This document shows positions 62,818 through 64,000 of a DNA stretch of 64,000 nt, piece by piece (positions within the stretch are counted from its first letter, which is position 1; every line of letters begins with the position of its first letter). The DNA comes from an uncultured Bacteroidales bacterium (lineage in GTDB: Bacteria > Bacteroidota > Bacteroidia > Bacteroidales > UBA932), in the NCBI GenBank assembly GCA_900317845.1, contig ONII01000008.1, positions 49,263 to 113,262 of the forward strand. The letters run 5' to 3'. The notes beneath the pieces were generated by a model. The model was not told the origin of the DNA and searched no databases. It worked only from the letters and a program-made list of their open reading frames with translations. The position numbers and the translations under genes were made by a program.

Positions 62818-62918
62818 CCATATTGAGATGACCGTTTAGAATCGTAGACATAATGGTCTAATAAAAGCATTTGCGTCAAATACAATATGGCGTCAGCCGA
62901 ACGAAACACCACAAATTT

Positions 62919-63914
62919 ATGCATTTTTCTCAATTCATTGGAGTCGATATCTCCAAAGACACGCTGGATGCAGCCATATATCCAGCGAAGGACAAGAAAA
63001 TGGACTTTCTCCATTTTGACAACACAACAAGGGGGCTCAACGAAATGCTGAAGTGGCTAAAGAGCCGTGGCATAAAGCCTTCAGAGATGGTTATCTGCGC
63101 AGAGCATACAGGAGTGTACACAAATCCTCTCATTGACTTTACTGAGAAGAAGGGGCTATCACTGAGCCTTAACTCGCCATTGGACATTAAGCATTCAATG
63201 GGAATCACGAGAGGTAAAAACGATGCTATTGATGCCGGCCGTATCGCCGAGTATGCCCATGACCATAAGGACAAACTGAGATTATATCAGAAACCATCTG
63301 AGGCTATTGTGAAGCTGAAGTACCTTCTGACTGAGCGTCGTCAATATGTGCGTCAGAGGACAGCAATGCTTAGTTTCAATAAAATTATGGGCAAATATGA
63401 AACCCCTGAAGCTCGTTCCCGTAACGGGTCCGATATCCATCATTGTGAGACATTGATCTTGAAGGTTGAAAGGCAGATGTTGGATATCATCAAAGAGAAT
63501 CCTGAACTTAAACGCAACTATGATCTGGTAAGTAGCGTAAAGGGTGTAGGGCTCATAAATGCCATAAACATAGTCGTTTTTACCAACAACTTCAAGTCGT
63601 TTGAGACGCCGCGCCAATATGCTTGTTATATAGGGGTCGCACCGTTTGGTTACACTTCTGGAACCAGCGTCAAAGGCAAAACGCAAGTGTCCAAGATCTG
63701 CCGTACCCAGCAAAAGGCAGAGTTATCTATGGCTGCGAGAAGCGCAATCATTTATGACCCCGGTCTGAAACGTTACTATCAGCGGAAGATGAAAGAAAAG
63801 GGCGAAGGTAAGGATGCCCATGGCGTAGTTCTTAACGCTGTTAAGTTCAAACTTATCCTCCGAATGTTTGCGGTTGTCAAATCCGGGCAACCATACAAAA
63901 TCCTTCTATGTTGA
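62919..63914 (+). CDS. IS110-family transposase
   Basis: 331 aa from ATG at 62919 (MHFSQFIGVDISKDTLDAAI). The N-terminal RuvC-like DEDD domain has Asp10, Glu62 (CAEHTGVY), Asp102 and Asp105 (KNDAIDAGRIAEYA). The C-terminal Tnp domain has SVKGVGLINAINIVVFT (helix-hairpin-helix), and YTSGTSVKGKTQVSK with the serine expected to be catalytic (Ser247 or Ser250). The gene looks intact. Its lower GC content than the housekeeping genes fits a recent arrival. The right end is not complete in the window. Confidence 0.95.
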   Translation: MHFSQFIGVDISKDTLDAAIYPAKDKKMDFLHFDNTTRGLNEMLKWLKSRGIKPSEMVICAEHTGVYTNPLIDFTEKKGLSLSLNSPLDIKHSMGITRGKNDAIDAGRIAEYAHDHKDKLRLYQKPSEAIVKLKYLLTERRQYVRQRTAMLSFNKIMGKYETPEARSRNGSDIHHCETLILKVERQMLDIIKENPELKRNYDLVSSVKGVGLINAINIVVFTNNFKSFETPRQYACYIGVAPFGYTSGTSVKGKTQVSKICRTQQKAELSMAARSAIIYDPGLKRYYQRKMKEKGEGKDAHGVVLNAVKFKLILRMFAVVKSGQPYKILLC

Positions 63915-64000
63915 ATTCCAAATAAATTGAGCACTAATATACATCTTTTTGCTCGATTGACCTTAGAACAGACAACAGTTACCCTTCCGACGGAAAGCCG

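Larger units (their letters stand above)
62600..64000 (+). mobile_element. IS110-family insertion sequence (right end beyond or near window edge)
   Basis: Contains the bridge RNA candidate, a long hairpin and the transposase. IS110 elements lack terminal inverted repeats, so neither end can be fixed from one copy; the boundaries given are approximate. The last 86 bases after the transposase hold no gene. Confidence 0.7.

Overview
The window comes from a member of the Bacteroidota, most likely order Bacteroidales, with a fairly GC-rich genome. The evidence is the SusC/SusD pair with a FecI/FecR regulator, the lpxD-lpxC-lpxA gene order, the archaeal/eukaryal-like short ProS, the OMPP1- and DUF3078-type envelope proteins, and many promoter -7 boxes of the Bacteroidota form TAnnTTTG with little use of Shine-Dalgarno sequences. 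Species or genus cannot be told from the sequence alone.

Layout. (1) 1-12.8 kb, minus strand: an envelope-uptake operon read right to left, fecI - fecR - susC (with STN domain) - susD - phosphodiester glycosidase - two TIG/NHL lipoproteins - an endonuclease/exonuclease/phosphatase lipoprotein - a fimbrillin-like/NHL lipoprotein that runs off the left edge. It has no classical glycoside hydrolase; its two enzymes both belong to phosphodiester-cleaving families. (2) 12.8-20.6 kb: dnaK, an OMPP1/FadL-like porin, a Trp/Tyr/Pro and Ser/Arg/Gly repeat lipoprotein, proS and a DUF3078 protein. (3) 20.5-27.3 kb, plus strand: tilS, gpmI, lpxD, lpxC (without the fused FabZ usual in this phylum), lpxA, wbqC-like and rimP. 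(4) 27.3-39 kb: two genes that separate rimP from nusA-infB, then nusA-infB, and on the minus strand rpsO, pnp, tmk and a DoxX-like protein. (5) 39-57.4 kb: mixed housekeeping: voltage-gated channel, YfcC transporter, Hsp20, acetyltransferase, M20 and C69 peptidases, tRNA-editing proteins YbaK and DTD, carbonic anhydrase, an esterase, an AAA/DUF234 ATPase, GreA-like, TlpA-like, HrpB, a broken rpiB, truB, and a murein-peptide recycling pair. (6) 57.4-64 kb, accessory: tRNA-Ser(CGA), two divergent cassettes that each hold a tiny Cys-containing protein plus a large lipoprotein with a DUF1566/C-type-lectin-like tail, an eroded transposase and an IS110-family element with a candidate bridge RNA.

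Most striking observations: three long palindromic elements sit in frame inside tilS, wbqC and truB, with shared cores but copy-specific, self-complementary arms; the small-protein/lipoprotein cassettes with a conserved 3' flank; the structured RNA candidate upstream of the IS110 transposase; rpsO with no ATG/GTG/TTG start; a terminator-like hairpin directly after the nusA promoter; and an rpiB that has lost its active-site segment.
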